A stretch of 64,000 nucleotides of DNA from Leucobacter edaphi (lineage in GTDB: Bacteria; Actinomycetota; Actinomycetes; Actinomycetales; Microbacteriaceae): positions 62,001 through 126,000 of the forward strand of contig NZ_JAEHOI010000007.1 in the NCBI RefSeq assembly GCF_016522535.1, given 5' to 3'. Of the stretch, positions 34,037 through 42,119 are shown one piece after another. The notes below the pieces were generated by a model that worked only from the letters and a program-made list of their open reading frames with translations, did not search any database and was not told the DNA's origin. Numbering within the stretch: the stretch's first letter is position 1; every line of letters starts with the position of its first letter. A program made the position numbers and the translations under genes.

Positions 34037-35402
34037 TGTCCAGGTGATCGGCACCGGAGCCGCTGAACTCGCCGCGGCTCTCGAACTGGCAGAGGTGGGA
34101 TTACGAATTCGCGTCTCACCGGCGCCGGGCGACGACGAGGCCTGGGCTGCTCTGCCGTCCTCCGGCGTCGCCGACCCTGACTCGGCGCTGCGTGGCTTCC
34201 TCGCCCACGTCGCTGCGCCCCTCGCGGAGGGCGGCCCGGGCGTTCCGGCGGCCGATCCGGTGGAATCCCCGATCAAACCGGTGTTGCTCCGCTCCTCACG
34301 CGGGGAGTGGGTGCCGCAGCCGACGCCCGAGGTGCTCGGAATCCCCGCGGTGCCGATGTCTGCTGACACTCTGGCGGTCCTCGGGGGCGGGGCGTCGACG
34401 CGCGCGTATCTCGACCGGGTCAAGCCCTTGCTCACGATCGGGAAGACCCGGTCGGTGGGGGCGCTCGTGCAGTCCCGGATGGGCAAGGGTGCGCTGGAGC
34501 GGCTCGTCGAGCCGATTGTTCGTGAGCGCTACGGGGTTTCCGCCGCGGACGTCGACATGGCGATCGCGGCTCCGGGCCTCAACGAGGACCTCACGGTGAT
34601 CGGCACCCTCTCGGGAGCGGTGCTCGCGTACGCAGAGCGCGACGTTGCACGTGAAACCCACGTCCGTCCTGCAGGCGGCTGGGCCGCCCTCCGGGAGGCG
34701 TTGCTGGCCCGGCTCGCGCTCTACGAGGTCGAGTTCACGGAGCAACCCGTTGTCGACGCGCGTCACGCCGTCGAAGGCTGGACGATCGTGTCGGAGCGGG
34801 GCGTCGAGGGGACGGTCGGCGCGCTCGTGGTCGGCGTCGACCCCTTCGGGGGAGAACTCCCCGGACTCGCGGGGGATCTCGGCGAGCTCTCTCCTCGGAG
34901 CGCTCGGCTGCGGGTGCGGGCCGCGATCGAGGACCCTGGCCTTCCGGAGATGGACCCGGCGCGCGATGCGCTCGATGCGCTCGAGGTCGCCGACACGGGC
35001 GGCACCGGGGCGCCCTGGTCGGTCCGGCTGGGAAGCGACGGGGCGGGAGGTTGGTTCGCCGAGGCCACCAGCGCTGCGACGCCATACGCGGCACCGACCG
35101 CCGGGGCCGTGCAGGGAAGGCACGCGACCGCGCGGGAGCTCGAGTGGGCCACGGCCGCGATCGGGCACGCGGAGGCGCGGCTCAGCGGCGCCGGCCTCGA
35201 CTCGCACCGAGCGGTCGCCCCCTACGTCACGACGGAGGAGCGAGACGCCGAAGCCTCACGGCTCGCGGTCTGGCGAGCGGCTCGCGATGAGACGCTCCCC
35301 GTCGGCCCCGCGCTGCACGGCGGAGACCTTGCGGCCGCGATCGCTGACGCACGGAGCGCAGCGATCGCGCTCCGTCGCCGACTGACGGGGATCGCTGATT
35401 GA
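34029..35402 (+). CDS. Degenerate FAD-dependent oxidoreductase-like protein (protoporphyrinogen-oxidase fold)
   Basis: A 457-residue protein starting at GTG 34029, overlapping the CPBP protease gene by eight bases. The overall layout resembles HemY/PPOX-type amine oxidoreductases: an N-terminal Rossmann-like VIGTGAAELAAALELAEVG, a central part with RMGKGALERLVEPIVRERYG and RPAGGWAALREALLARLA, and a C-terminal block near LPVGPALHGGDLAAAIADAR. The dinucleotide motif has lost its third Gly (E13), and no clear acidic residue follows the second strand, so FAD binding is doubtful. It may be a non-enzymatic relative. It is the second gene of a two-gene unit. Confidence 0.6.
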   Translation: MVDVQVIGTGAAELAAALELAEVGLRIRVSPAPGDDEAWAALPSSGVADPDSALRGFLAHVAAPLAEGGPGVPAADPVESPIKPVLLRSSRGEWVPQPTPEVLGIPAVPMSADTLAVLGGGASTRAYLDRVKPLLTIGKTRSVGALVQSRMGKGALERLVEPIVRERYGVSAADVDMAIAAPGLNEDLTVIGTLSGAVLAYAERDVARETHVRPAGGWAALREALLARLALYEVEFTEQPVVDARHAVEGWTIVSERGVEGTVGALVVGVDPFGGELPGLAGDLGELSPRSARLRVRAAIEDPGLPEMDPARDALDALEVADTGGTGAPWSVRLGSDGAGGWFAEATSAATPYAAPTAGAVQGRHATARELEWATAAIGHAEARLSGAGLDSHRAVAPYVTTEERDAEASRLAVWRAARDETLPVGPALHGGDLAAAIADARSAAIALRRRLTGIAD

Positions 35403-35529
35403 TCGGAGACGCTCAAGATAGACATAGCATCCCGGATCGACATGTATAGCTCGCGAGGTATGCATTCACCGTTCCGCTCGGAGTAGGCTTGGCGGAACAC
35501 AGCACGAAACGCCATCGGCGGGAGGCAGT

Positions 35530-35958
35530 ATGAAGGGCAAGATCGCATTCGTTCTCGGTGCGGCAGTGGGGTACGTTCTCGGAACCCGGGCTGGCCGTGA
35601 GCGGTACGAGCAGATCAAGCGCGGAGCCCAGACGATCTGGAACACCGCACCGGTTCAGCAGGGTGTGACCGTGGTCAAGGATGCAGCACAGGGGCGTGTG
35701 GACCAGCTGAAGGACTCCGTGGTGAAGGCCGGCAAGGGCGCGTTCACCGCGCTGTTCCGCGATGACTCGGCCGGCAGCGGCGGCGCGAACGCTGCGCACC
35801 GCCAGGCAGCCGCAGCTTCGGCCAAGGCCGCCGCCTCCGAGGCGAAGACGGAAGCGGCAACGCCCGCGGTCGCGGCCAAGGCGAAGACGACCGCGGGGAA
35901 GAAGTCCGCCGCGAAGAAGCCGGCCGCAGCGGACGCAGACGCCTCGGGTGACGCGTGA
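35530..35958 (+). CDS. YtxH-like protein with Lys/Ala-rich tail
   Basis: A 142-residue protein starting at ATG 35530. The N-terminal helix IAFVLGAAVGYVLGTRAGRE followed by RYEQIKRGAQTIWN is the YtxH-like pattern of a single membrane helix with Gly-x-x-x-Gly and a basic edge. The C-terminal 60 residues consist mainly of Ala, Lys and Ser. First gene of a tightly packed trio (stop TGA overlaps the next ATG) of small envelope proteins. Such trios are common in actinobacteria but poorly studied. Confidence 0.8.
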   Translation: MKGKIAFVLGAAVGYVLGTRAGRERYEQIKRGAQTIWNTAPVQQGVTVVKDAAQGRVDQLKDSVVKAGKGAFTALFRDDSAGSGGANAAHRQAAAASAKAAASEAKTEAATPAVAAKAKTTAGKKSAAKKPAAADADASGDA

Positions 35959-36416
35959 TGGGTCGCAAAAAGGCGGAAGCGGGAACGTTCGAGCTGCTCT
36001 CGCGACTCCCGCAGCAGATCGTCACGCTCGCGAAGGTCGAGTACGAGAACGCGAAACGCGAGTTCGTCTCGAAGGCGAAGAACGCCGGAATCGGGGCAGG
36101 CGCGGTGGTCATCGCGCTGTTCTTCCTGTTCTTCATGCTGCAGGCACTCGTGGTTGCGGCGATCGCCGCGCTCTCGCTCGTCTGGCCCTGGTGGCTCGCG
36201 GCTCTCGTGGTCGCGGCGGCACTCCTGATCCTCGCCGCCGCGGCGATCGGCGCCGGCCTGTTCTTCATCAAGCGCGGCAACCCGGTACCCGAGGAGACCA
36301 TCGAGCGCGTCAGCGGTGATGTGGTCGCTCTCGGCGAGGTCAAGGTCAACGCTGAGGATTCCACGACGCACTCGCAGTCGATGCCGCGCGCCGGCGGAGA
36401 GGGGAATTGGCGATGA
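35958..36416 (+). CDS. Actinobacterial Holin-X family (phage holin-like, DUF1469) membrane protein
   Basis: A 152-residue protein from ATG 35958, which overlaps the previous stop as TGATG; a GTG one codon upstream is the alternative. The pattern is amphipathic N-terminus (LLSRLPQQIVTLAKVEYENA), then two hydrophobic hairpins (GAGAVVIALFFLFFMLQAL and WWLAALVVAAALLILAAAAI), as in Holin-X/DUF1469 (PF07332). Despite the name these are chromosomal membrane proteins with no phage link here. Confidence 0.85.
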   Translation: MGRKKAEAGTFELLSRLPQQIVTLAKVEYENAKREFVSKAKNAGIGAGAVVIALFFLFFMLQALVVAAIAALSLVWPWWLAALVVAAALLILAAAAIGAGLFFIKRGNPVPEETIERVSGDVVALGEVKVNAEDSTTHSQSMPRAGGEGNWR

Positions 36417-36673
36417 GCGCCATCGAAAAGGCCCAGGGCATCGTCGACGCCGAGCGCGCACGCGCGGAGCTGTACGACACCCTCGGCAAGCTCAAAGTCC
36501 AGCTCAACTACGCGAAGCGCGTCGATGACGCGCTCGAGGACACGCGCATGAAGATCGTCGCGACGAAGCGCAGGAACCCCGCAGCATTCTTCGCCGGAGT
36601 GGCGGGCGTCGCGGTCGTGACCGGGCTGGTCGTGTGGGGCGTGGCGGCCGCCGTCGCGAAACGCTTCGACTGA
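36413..36673 (+). CDS. DUF3618 family small membrane protein
   Basis: An 86-residue protein from ATG 36413, overlapping the previous stop (ATGA). ERARAELYDTLGKLKVQLN is the DUF3618 signature, followed by one TM helix (FFAGVAGVAVVTGLVVWGVA). Third gene of the YtxH-like/Holin-X/DUF3618 operon. Function not established for the family. Confidence 0.85.
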   Translation: MSAIEKAQGIVDAERARAELYDTLGKLKVQLNYAKRVDDALEDTRMKIVATKRRNPAAFFAGVAGVAVVTGLVVWGVAAAVAKRFD

Positions 36674-36858
36674 GCGCCCTCGGTCAAGCCTGATGAGGTC
36701 ACAATTCCATTCCGTTATCGGTCCGAATCATCCTCGTTTTGCGTCCTGGCGTGGTCGGAGCGAGAATGGTGGCAATGATTTCGGTGCCGTGGCGCGTAGA
36801 TCACGTATGTTCGACGCAGGAACCGGTAGCCGATCGAAAGAACAAGTGAGTGGGGTCT

Positions 36859-37650
36859 ATGTCGAGTGAGGCGAAACCACTCAGCGGGCTGCGGGTGCTG
36901 ATTCCCCGCGGCGGTACCTGGGGTGATCTGGTCTCAATGGCGCTGCGTGAGCAAGGCGCCCACACCGTTATCTCTCCGCTCGTTGACTTCGCGCACACGA
37001 GCGAGGAGGAGAAGCTCGTCGCTGCCCTGAAGGATCTCGAGGCCGGGCGCTTCGACTGGTTGACGGCAACGAGCTCCACGGTCGCCGATGTGCTCAAGCA
37101 CCACAACGCGGTGATCCCTCCGGACACGCAGGTCGCGCTCGTCGGAGAAGCGACCGAGGTCGCCTTCCGCGACGCCGGCTACCCGATCACCCGTACGCCC
37201 AGCGACGAGAATTCGACGCAGGCGCTCCTCGAGGAGTGGGACGAGATCGACACGGGTGAGGTGCTCAAGGTGCTCACCCTCCGCTCGGACGTCGCGATTC
37301 CGGTGCTCACCGAGGGTCTGATTTCGCGCGGCCACGATGTCACTCCGGTGCTCGCGTTCCGGACGGTCGGCGTGCCGGCGTCCGTGCACACGATCGAGGA
37401 CATCGAGTCCGGCCGGATCAACGTGCTGCTCGTCGCTTCGGCGAAGATCGCCCAGGAGGTCGCGGCGCAGTTCCCGAACCTCCCCGAGGACACGATCGTC
37501 GCCTGCGTCGGCGTCAACACCCTTGAGGCGGCCGCGGCCGTGGGCCTGCCCGACGACGCTTCTGACCCCTCGCACCCCGATTACGCGAAGAAGCGCGCGG
37601 TCATCGAGACCGTCGAGTCGGTCATCGACCAGAGCGACATGCTGGACTAG
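36859..37650 (+). CDS. hemD: Uroporphyrinogen-III synthase
   Basis: About 263 residues from ATG 36859 (GTG 36850 is in frame). The HemD pattern of two similar lobes is visible: LSGLRVLIPRGGTWGDLVSM, GRFDWLTATSSTVADVL, DTQVALVGEATEVAFRDAGY, VLTLRSDVAIPVLTEGLISR, and VACVGVNTLEAAAAVGLP near the end. The enzyme cyclises hydroxymethylbilane with inversion of ring D in tetrapyrrole synthesis. The rest of the heme pathway is not nearby. The 185-base upstream region (36674-36858) is AT-richer and probably holds the promoter; no gene is seen in it. Confidence 0.88.
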   Translation: MSSEAKPLSGLRVLIPRGGTWGDLVSMALREQGAHTVISPLVDFAHTSEEEKLVAALKDLEAGRFDWLTATSSTVADVLKHHNAVIPPDTQVALVGEATEVAFRDAGYPITRTPSDENSTQALLEEWDEIDTGEVLKVLTLRSDVAIPVLTEGLISRGHDVTPVLAFRTVGVPASVHTIEDIESGRINVLLVASAKIAQEVAAQFPNLPEDTIVACVGVNTLEAAAAVGLPDDASDPSHPDYAKKRAVIETVESVIDQSDMLD

Positions 37651-37652
37651 CG

Positions 37653-38054
37653 ATGGCACGGGTCGAGGTCCACGGCGATCGGGTCGTCATCAAGATGACC
37701 TCGTCTGAGAAGCTTGCGGCGCTCCGCCGCAAGGACATCGTGCTGGATCGCAGCGCGATCACGTCCGCGGTCGTGACGAATGACCCGTGGATCTGGGTGC
37801 GCGGCGTCCGCTCGCCCGGCGCATTCGTGCCGGGCGCCCTCGCCGTGGGCACGTGGCGGAGTGCCTCGGGCCGGGACTTCATGCTCGTGCGGCGCGGCCG
37901 CGACACGGTCGTCATCGACCTCGAGCAGCCCGAGGAGGCGCTCGAGCGCGGCTGGGTCGGCGAGTTCGACACCTTCACGCGCGTGATCGTCTCGACGGTG
38001 CACGCCGCGGAGCTGATCCGTGCGCTGCGGCTCGATCCTCCGCCGGCCGAATAG
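37653..38054 (+). CDS. Conserved hypothetical protein
   Basis: A 133-residue protein starting two bases after the hemD stop, so probably cotranscribed. It starts MARVEVHGDRVVIKMTSSEK and has predominantly beta-strand character (SAITSAVVTNDPWIWVRG, SGRDFMLVRRGRDTVVIDLE), ending in RVIVSTVHAAELIRAL. The LVRRGRDTVVIDL stretch resembles bacterial PH-like domains, but I cannot assign a family. No signal peptide or TM segment. Confidence 0.75.
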   Translation: MARVEVHGDRVVIKMTSSEKLAALRRKDIVLDRSAITSAVVTNDPWIWVRGVRSPGAFVPGALAVGTWRSASGRDFMLVRRGRDTVVIDLEQPEEALERGWVGEFDTFTRVIVSTVHAAELIRALRLDPPPAE

Positions 38055-38070
38055 CCGCTTCGATCGCGTA

Positions 38071-38110
38071 GAAAGCGCCGGCGATCCTGATCCGGATCGC
38101 CGGCGCTTTC
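38071..38110. terminator. Bidirectional hairpin terminator
   Basis: GAAAGCGCCGGCGATCC (38071-38087) and GGATCGCCGGCGCTTTC (38094-38110) form a perfect 17-bp stem with a six-base loop. It sits between the convergent hypothetical and nitroreductase genes, and stops on both strands lie within 20 bases. Confidence 0.88.
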
Positions 38111-38129
38111 GCGTCGCGGTGCTTCGCCG

Positions 38130-38705
38130 TCAGTCGTTGACGATGATGATGTCGTCGAGATCCTTGCGTACGCGCGGGGCGAGCTCGCGCTCCCGGAGCA
38201 CCTCGGGGAGCTGCTCCGGGGTGCCGACCATGCCGATCGCGGTGATCGAGACGGGACGGAAACGCTCGTCGAGGTCGAACTCGCGGGCGATCGCGTCGCG
38301 GTCGAAGCCGCCCATCTGGTGCACGTGGAAGCCCTCGGCGGTGGCCTGCACGCTGAGGTGGGAGACGGCCTGGCCGAGGTCGTATTCGGCCCAGGGGCGG
38401 GGCTTGCCCTCGTCGTCGATCATCTCGGCGACGTTGACGATGAGTGCAGCGGCGTCTCCGGCCCACTCCCGGTTGAAGCCCATCAGCGTGTCCATGACGC
38501 GCGCGAAGCTGTCGCTGCCGCGGCGGGTGACGATGAAGCGCCACGGCTGCGTGTTCGCGGCGCTCGGTGCCCAGCGCGCGGCCTCGAGCAGCCCGCGGAG
38601 TGCGCCCTCCGGGAACGCGTGCTCGGTGTCGAAGGCCCTGGGGCTCCAGCGCGCGGAGAGGGCATCGATGACGGGGACGCTGGTCTGGGCGGTTCGGGGG
38701 CTCAA
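38130..38705 (-). CDS. Nitroreductase family FMN oxidoreductase
   Basis: About 191 residues from TTG 38703-38705, chosen because AAGGAG lies seven bases upstream. The family marks are VIDALSARWSPRAFDTEHAF, LEAARWAPSAANTQPWRFIV (FMN-phosphate binding) and the C-terminal GMVGTPEQLPEVLRE. It would reduce nitro groups, quinones or flavins with NAD(P)H. The TetR/SDR pair starts divergently 170 bases away. Confidence 0.9.
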   Translation of the reverse strand: MSPRTAQTSVPVIDALSARWSPRAFDTEHAFPEGALRGLLEAARWAPSAANTQPWRFIVTRRGSDSFARVMDTLMGFNREWAGDAAALIVNVAEMIDDEGKPRPWAEYDLGQAVSHLSVQATAEGFHVHQMGGFDRDAIAREFDLDERFRPVSITAIGMVGTPEQLPEVLRERELAPRVRKDLDDIIIVND

Positions 38706-38840
38706 GCGTGTGCTCCTTGTTCGGGGGTGAGGGCCGCCGGGCAGCGGTCCGGGGAGGTGCAACGGGGAGTCCCGGTGAAGTATTCCCGTCGGTGGAAAAG
38801 TGCGGCTTGCGAAGCGGGTCGGATCGCACTACCTTATGAA

Positions 38841-38855
38841 ACGAAACGATTTCGT
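38841..38855 (+). promoter_or_regulatory. Palindromic operator before the TetR gene
   Basis: ACGAAA (38841-38846) and TTTCGT (38850-38855) flank CGA, giving a 15-bp palindrome within a longer TGAA...TTCA symmetry. It lies 17 bases upstream of the TetR start, in the position of a self-repression site. Confidence 0.6.
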
Positions 38856-38872
38856 ATTCATTGAGGAGCGCG

Positions 38873-39520
38873 ATGGACGAGCCAGAGGCTGCCCGAGGCC
38901 GACCGTTGGATCCCGAGCTCGCCCCCGCCATCATCCGGGCGGTCCTCGCACTGCTCGCTGAGCGCGGATACTCGGGGCTCTCCACGGCAGCCGTGGCGAA
39001 GCGGGCCGGCGTCTCCACTGCGACGCTGTACCGGCGCTGGCCCTCAAAGCGGAATCTCCTGCTCGCGGCCGCCCGCCAGATTGCGGACGCAGAGGCCGCG
39101 GATGTCGACACGGGGACCCTCGCGGGGGATCTGCGAGCGCTCTTCGCGCACAAGCGCCGGGTGCTCGCGGGGACCGTGGGCCCCACGCTGCTCGTGCTCC
39201 TCGGCGAGTCAGCGCACGATGCGGAGCTCGCCGCGATCCTCGCGAGAGGTGTTTTTACCCCGGTCGAAGAGCACTTCGCGGCGATTCAGCTGCGGGCAGA
39301 GACGCGGGGCGAGAGCCTCACCGTCACGCCGGCGCTTGCCGCGCGCATCGTGCTCGGCTCTGCGCTCGCGGGGGTCGCGCTCCCGGCCGTTGGGCGGCGG
39401 CCCGCGCACGCGCTCAGCGGCGACGGTCTTCTGCCCGACGCCGAGGCCGACGCACTCGTCCGGCTCCTCGGCGGAACCTCGGACAATCACCCCCTCCCCG
39501 GGGAGAGCCATCGTGCCTGA
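38873..39520 (+). CDS. TetR/AcrR family transcriptional regulator
   Basis: A 215-residue protein from ATG 38873 with GAGGAG upstream. The HTH is at residues 20-65: AIIRAVLALLAERGYSGLST, AAVAKRAGVSTATLYRRWPS, KRNLLL. The C-terminal part is the usual variable ligand domain. It overlaps the following SDR gene by eight bases, so the pair is likely one autoregulated operon. Confidence 0.92.
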   Translation: MDEPEAARGRPLDPELAPAIIRAVLALLAERGYSGLSTAAVAKRAGVSTATLYRRWPSKRNLLLAAARQIADAEAADVDTGTLAGDLRALFAHKRRVLAGTVGPTLLVLLGESAHDAELAAILARGVFTPVEEHFAAIQLRAETRGESLTVTPALAARIVLGSALAGVALPAVGRRPAHALSGDGLLPDAEADALVRLLGGTSDNHPLPGESHRA

Positions 39521-40436
39521 GGGAACGGTCGTCATGACCGGCGCGAGCCGCGGGATCGGCCGGATCGCCGCGGAGCGTCTGCTCCGCGAGCATGAAGACC
39601 TGAATCTCGTTGTGATCGGGCGGCAGGCCCCCGCGGAACAGCGCGCGGCATTCGGCCAGGCGTCGTGGCGAGTCACCGCTCTCCGGGCCGAGCTCGCCTC
39701 GCTGGGGCAGACGGCGGACGCGGCAGGTGACGTGGCGGACCTGATCGGGGCGGGCCGCCTCCCACCCGTGCGCGCGCTCGCCTGGAACGCGGGGCTGCAG
39801 CGAAGCGACGCCATCGGGGTGTCTCCGGACGGCTTCGAGGAGACCTTCGCGGTCAACCTCCTCGCCCCGCACCTCCTGACCCGTTCGCTCGAGGGCCTGC
39901 TCGAGGCCGGGTCCCGCGTGGTGGTCACGGTCAGCGACACGCACTTCGGAGACCTCCGGCACAATCTCGGCATGGTTCCCGGCCCGGTCTGGGCCCCGAT
40001 CGAGCGGCTCCTCCGGCCCGGAGGATATCCGCGCTCCGAGCGCGTCCGCGCGGGGCGCACGGCCTACTCGACGAGCAAGCTCGCGGCGATCTATCTGGTC
40101 CACGAGTGGGCGAGGCGGCTCACCGGCGCCCCGATCGTGTCGTTCAACCCCGGATTCGTGCCGGGCACGGGGCTCGCCCGGGCCGCGGATCCGCTCTCGA
40201 GGTTTGCGATGCGATGGCTTCTGCCGGCGCTCACGCTCACCCCGCTGGGAACGAGCCCCCAGCGGGCCGGTGAGTATCTCGCGCGGGCGATCGTCTCGGA
40301 CGATCCACCACCGAGCGGGTCCTACATCGATCGGAACCGGATCGCGCCCTCCTCCGCTGAATCGATGGATCCGTCGCGTGAACGGGCCGTCTGGGAGGCC
40401 TGTGAGGCCGCGATCGCGCCGTATCTCGAGCGCTGA
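39513..40436 (+). CDS. Short-chain dehydrogenase/reductase
   Basis: About 307 residues from GTG 39513, overlapping the TetR stop; a GGGGAGAG ribosome-binding site lies just upstream. The SDR motifs are VVMTGASRGIGRIAAE (cofactor-binding TGxxxGxG), AWNAGLQ (NAG), and YSTSKLAAIYLVHEW (catalytic Tyr-x-x-x-Lys). The length and C-terminus resemble retinol dehydrogenase/protochlorophyllide reductase-like members. Substrate unknown; presumably its inducer binds the TetR partner. Confidence 0.9.
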   Translation: MPEGTVVMTGASRGIGRIAAERLLREHEDLNLVVIGRQAPAEQRAAFGQASWRVTALRAELASLGQTADAAGDVADLIGAGRLPPVRALAWNAGLQRSDAIGVSPDGFEETFAVNLLAPHLLTRSLEGLLEAGSRVVVTVSDTHFGDLRHNLGMVPGPVWAPIERLLRPGGYPRSERVRAGRTAYSTSKLAAIYLVHEWARRLTGAPIVSFNPGFVPGTGLARAADPLSRFAMRWLLPALTLTPLGTSPQRAGEYLARAIVSDDPPPSGSYIDRNRIAPSSAESMDPSRERAVWEACEAAIAPYLER

Positions 40437-40493
40437 CGGCGGCGCCTTCTCCGCCGGCGCACTCCGCAGGGCGGCAATGAGCGCCGAGGGTGC

Positions 40494-40973
40494 TCAGCGC
40501 CCGACGGCCAGCGCGGCCGCGAGGCAGACCGTCGCCGCGGTGCCGGTGAGCGTGCGGAGCAGGTTCCAGCCGTTCCAGGCGGACTCGAACGCCGCGCGGG
40601 CCGCGTGGTCGAGGGCGGCGCTGCCGGAGGGCGCCGCGGCGAGCCCCTCGTTGAGCGGAACGTTCGCCGCGACGGTGACGATGAACGTGACCGCCGCGAG
40701 GACTCCACCCGCAACGAGCGCCCACGGGAACGACCGCTCCGTGGATCCGCCCCAGATCGCGGCCGCTACGGCGGTGAGCGGGGCCAGGAAGAACACGGAC
40801 AGGAACCAGCCGTTCAGGATCGCCGCGTTGATCGCGCGGAACGCGACCACGAAGCTGCGATCCTCAAGGCGCCCGAGCGCGGGGGACACAGCGCAAGTGA
40901 ACGCGAAATAGAGTCCCGCGAGGACCCCGTTGAGTGCGACGGACAGAACGGCGAGCTTGTCGAGCCAGGGCAT
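40494..40973 (-). CDS. DUF1772 (anthrone oxygenase-like) membrane protein
   Basis: About 159 residues from ATG 40971-40973. Four hydrophobic segments with NGVLAGLYFAFTCAVSPALG near the N-terminus and NVPLNEGL before the last pair match the DUF1772 family. It is divergent from the AraC gene, with 129 bases between starts, and so is a likely target of it. Confidence 0.85.
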   Translation of the reverse strand: MPWLDKLAVLSVALNGVLAGLYFAFTCAVSPALGRLEDRSFVVAFRAINAAILNGWFLSVFFLAPLTAVAAAIWGGSTERSFPWALVAGGVLAAVTFIVTVAANVPLNEGLAAAPSGSAALDHAARAAFESAWNGWNLLRTLTGTAATVCLAAALAVGR

Positions 40974-41102
40974 CGGACCTCGGTTTCTTTCGGATCGAAA
41001 CCCCAGAATAGGTCGGTGAATTCGGACAAACAATGCGCAAATTACCTGATCTATTGATCATTCCGCCAAGCATCCAGATCTTTCGTGTGCGAAGCTGTGC
41101 GC

Positions 41103-42119
41103 ATGGACGGATCAACGACGGACGGCGAGGCGCGCCTCGCCCGCTTCCTCCGCACCCTGCGGCTGCGGAGCACTTTCACCTGCGACGCCGCCCTCACGGC
41201 TCCCTGGGCGCTCGAGATGCCCGGGACCGTTGACTCCCTGAGTTTCCACGTCATCACCGCGGGGACGGCGTGGATCCGGATCGGGGGAGCCGCGCCCGTG
41301 GAACTCCGCGCGGGCGACCTGGCCCTCGTGCCGCACGGGCGGGGCCACGAACTGCTCGCGGATCCCGCTGCGGCGGGTGCGCACGCTGCCCATCCGCGCG
41401 TGGACGAGCTGCCGCAGGAGTACCTGACCGAGCACTATTCCGTGCTCGAGTACGGCGGCGGGGGCCGCGCATCGCGGTTGATCTGCGGAATCGTCAGGTT
41501 CGACGATCCGACGGCGCGCGAGTTCGCGAGAAGCCTGCCCGAGATCGTCGTGATCTCGGGGGAGGAGGAGTCCGCTGCGTCCGCGATCCGGGACACCCTC
41601 CGGCTCATGGCCAGCGAGCAGACGGCCCCCGCGCTCGGCTCCGAAGCCGTCGCGACGAGACTCGCAGAGATCCTGGTCGTTCAGGCGATCAGGGCCTGGG
41701 TCGCGGGAGCGGGCGCCGACGCCGGCGGCTGGGTACGGGCGATTCGCGACGCCAGGATCGGTCCGGTGCTCGCCGCGATCCACGAGCGACCGGGCGACGC
41801 GTGGACGCTCGAATCGTTCTCGCGGCTCGCGTCGATGTCGCGCTCCGCGTTCTCGGCCCGGTTTCTGGACCTCACGGGCGCGTCACCGATCGCCTACCTC
41901 GCGGGCTGGCGCATGAGCGTCGCGCGCGCTCGCCTCGCCGACGGCAGCGGCACAGCGGCAAGCCTCGCCAGGCAGCTCGGATACGCCTCGGAACCGGCCT
42001 TCCATCGGGCGTTCGTGCGGATCGTCGGTGAGACGCCCGGGCGCTATGCCGAGCGCGCACGGCGATCCTCGTCAGCCGCCGCCGAGCAGCTGCGCGACGG
42101 CGGCGATCACGGGGAGTGA
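41103..42119 (+). CDS. AraC family regulator with cupin ligand domain
   Basis: About 338 residues from ATG 41103. The N-terminal part is an AraC-type cupin (FTCDAALTAPWALEMPGT, GDLALVPHGRGHEL), and the C-terminal double HTH is complete: FSRLASMSRSAFSARFLDLT, GASPIAYLAGWRMSVARARL and QLGYASEPAFHRAFVRIVGE, ending TPGRYAERAR. Divergent from the DUF1772 gene. Its 3' end overlaps the convergent AEC carrier gene by 48 bases. Confidence 0.92.
   Translation: MDGSTTDGEARLARFLRTLRLRSTFTCDAALTAPWALEMPGTVDSLSFHVITAGTAWIRIGGAAPVELRAGDLALVPHGRGHELLADPAAAGAHAAHPRVDELPQEYLTEHYSVLEYGGGGRASRLICGIVRFDDPTAREFARSLPEIVVISGEEESAASAIRDTLRLMASEQTAPALGSEAVATRLAEILVVQAIRAWVAGAGADAGGWVRAIRDARIGPVLAAIHERPGDAWTLESFSRLASMSRSAFSARFLDLTGASPIAYLAGWRMSVARARLADGSGTAASLARQLGYASEPAFHRAFVRIVGETPGRYAERARRSSSAAAEQLRDGGDHGE

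Noticed and set aside
35958-36416. Holin-like protein as evidence of prophage
   Set aside because: Holin-X/DUF1469 proteins are chromosomal in actinobacteria; no other phage gene is near.
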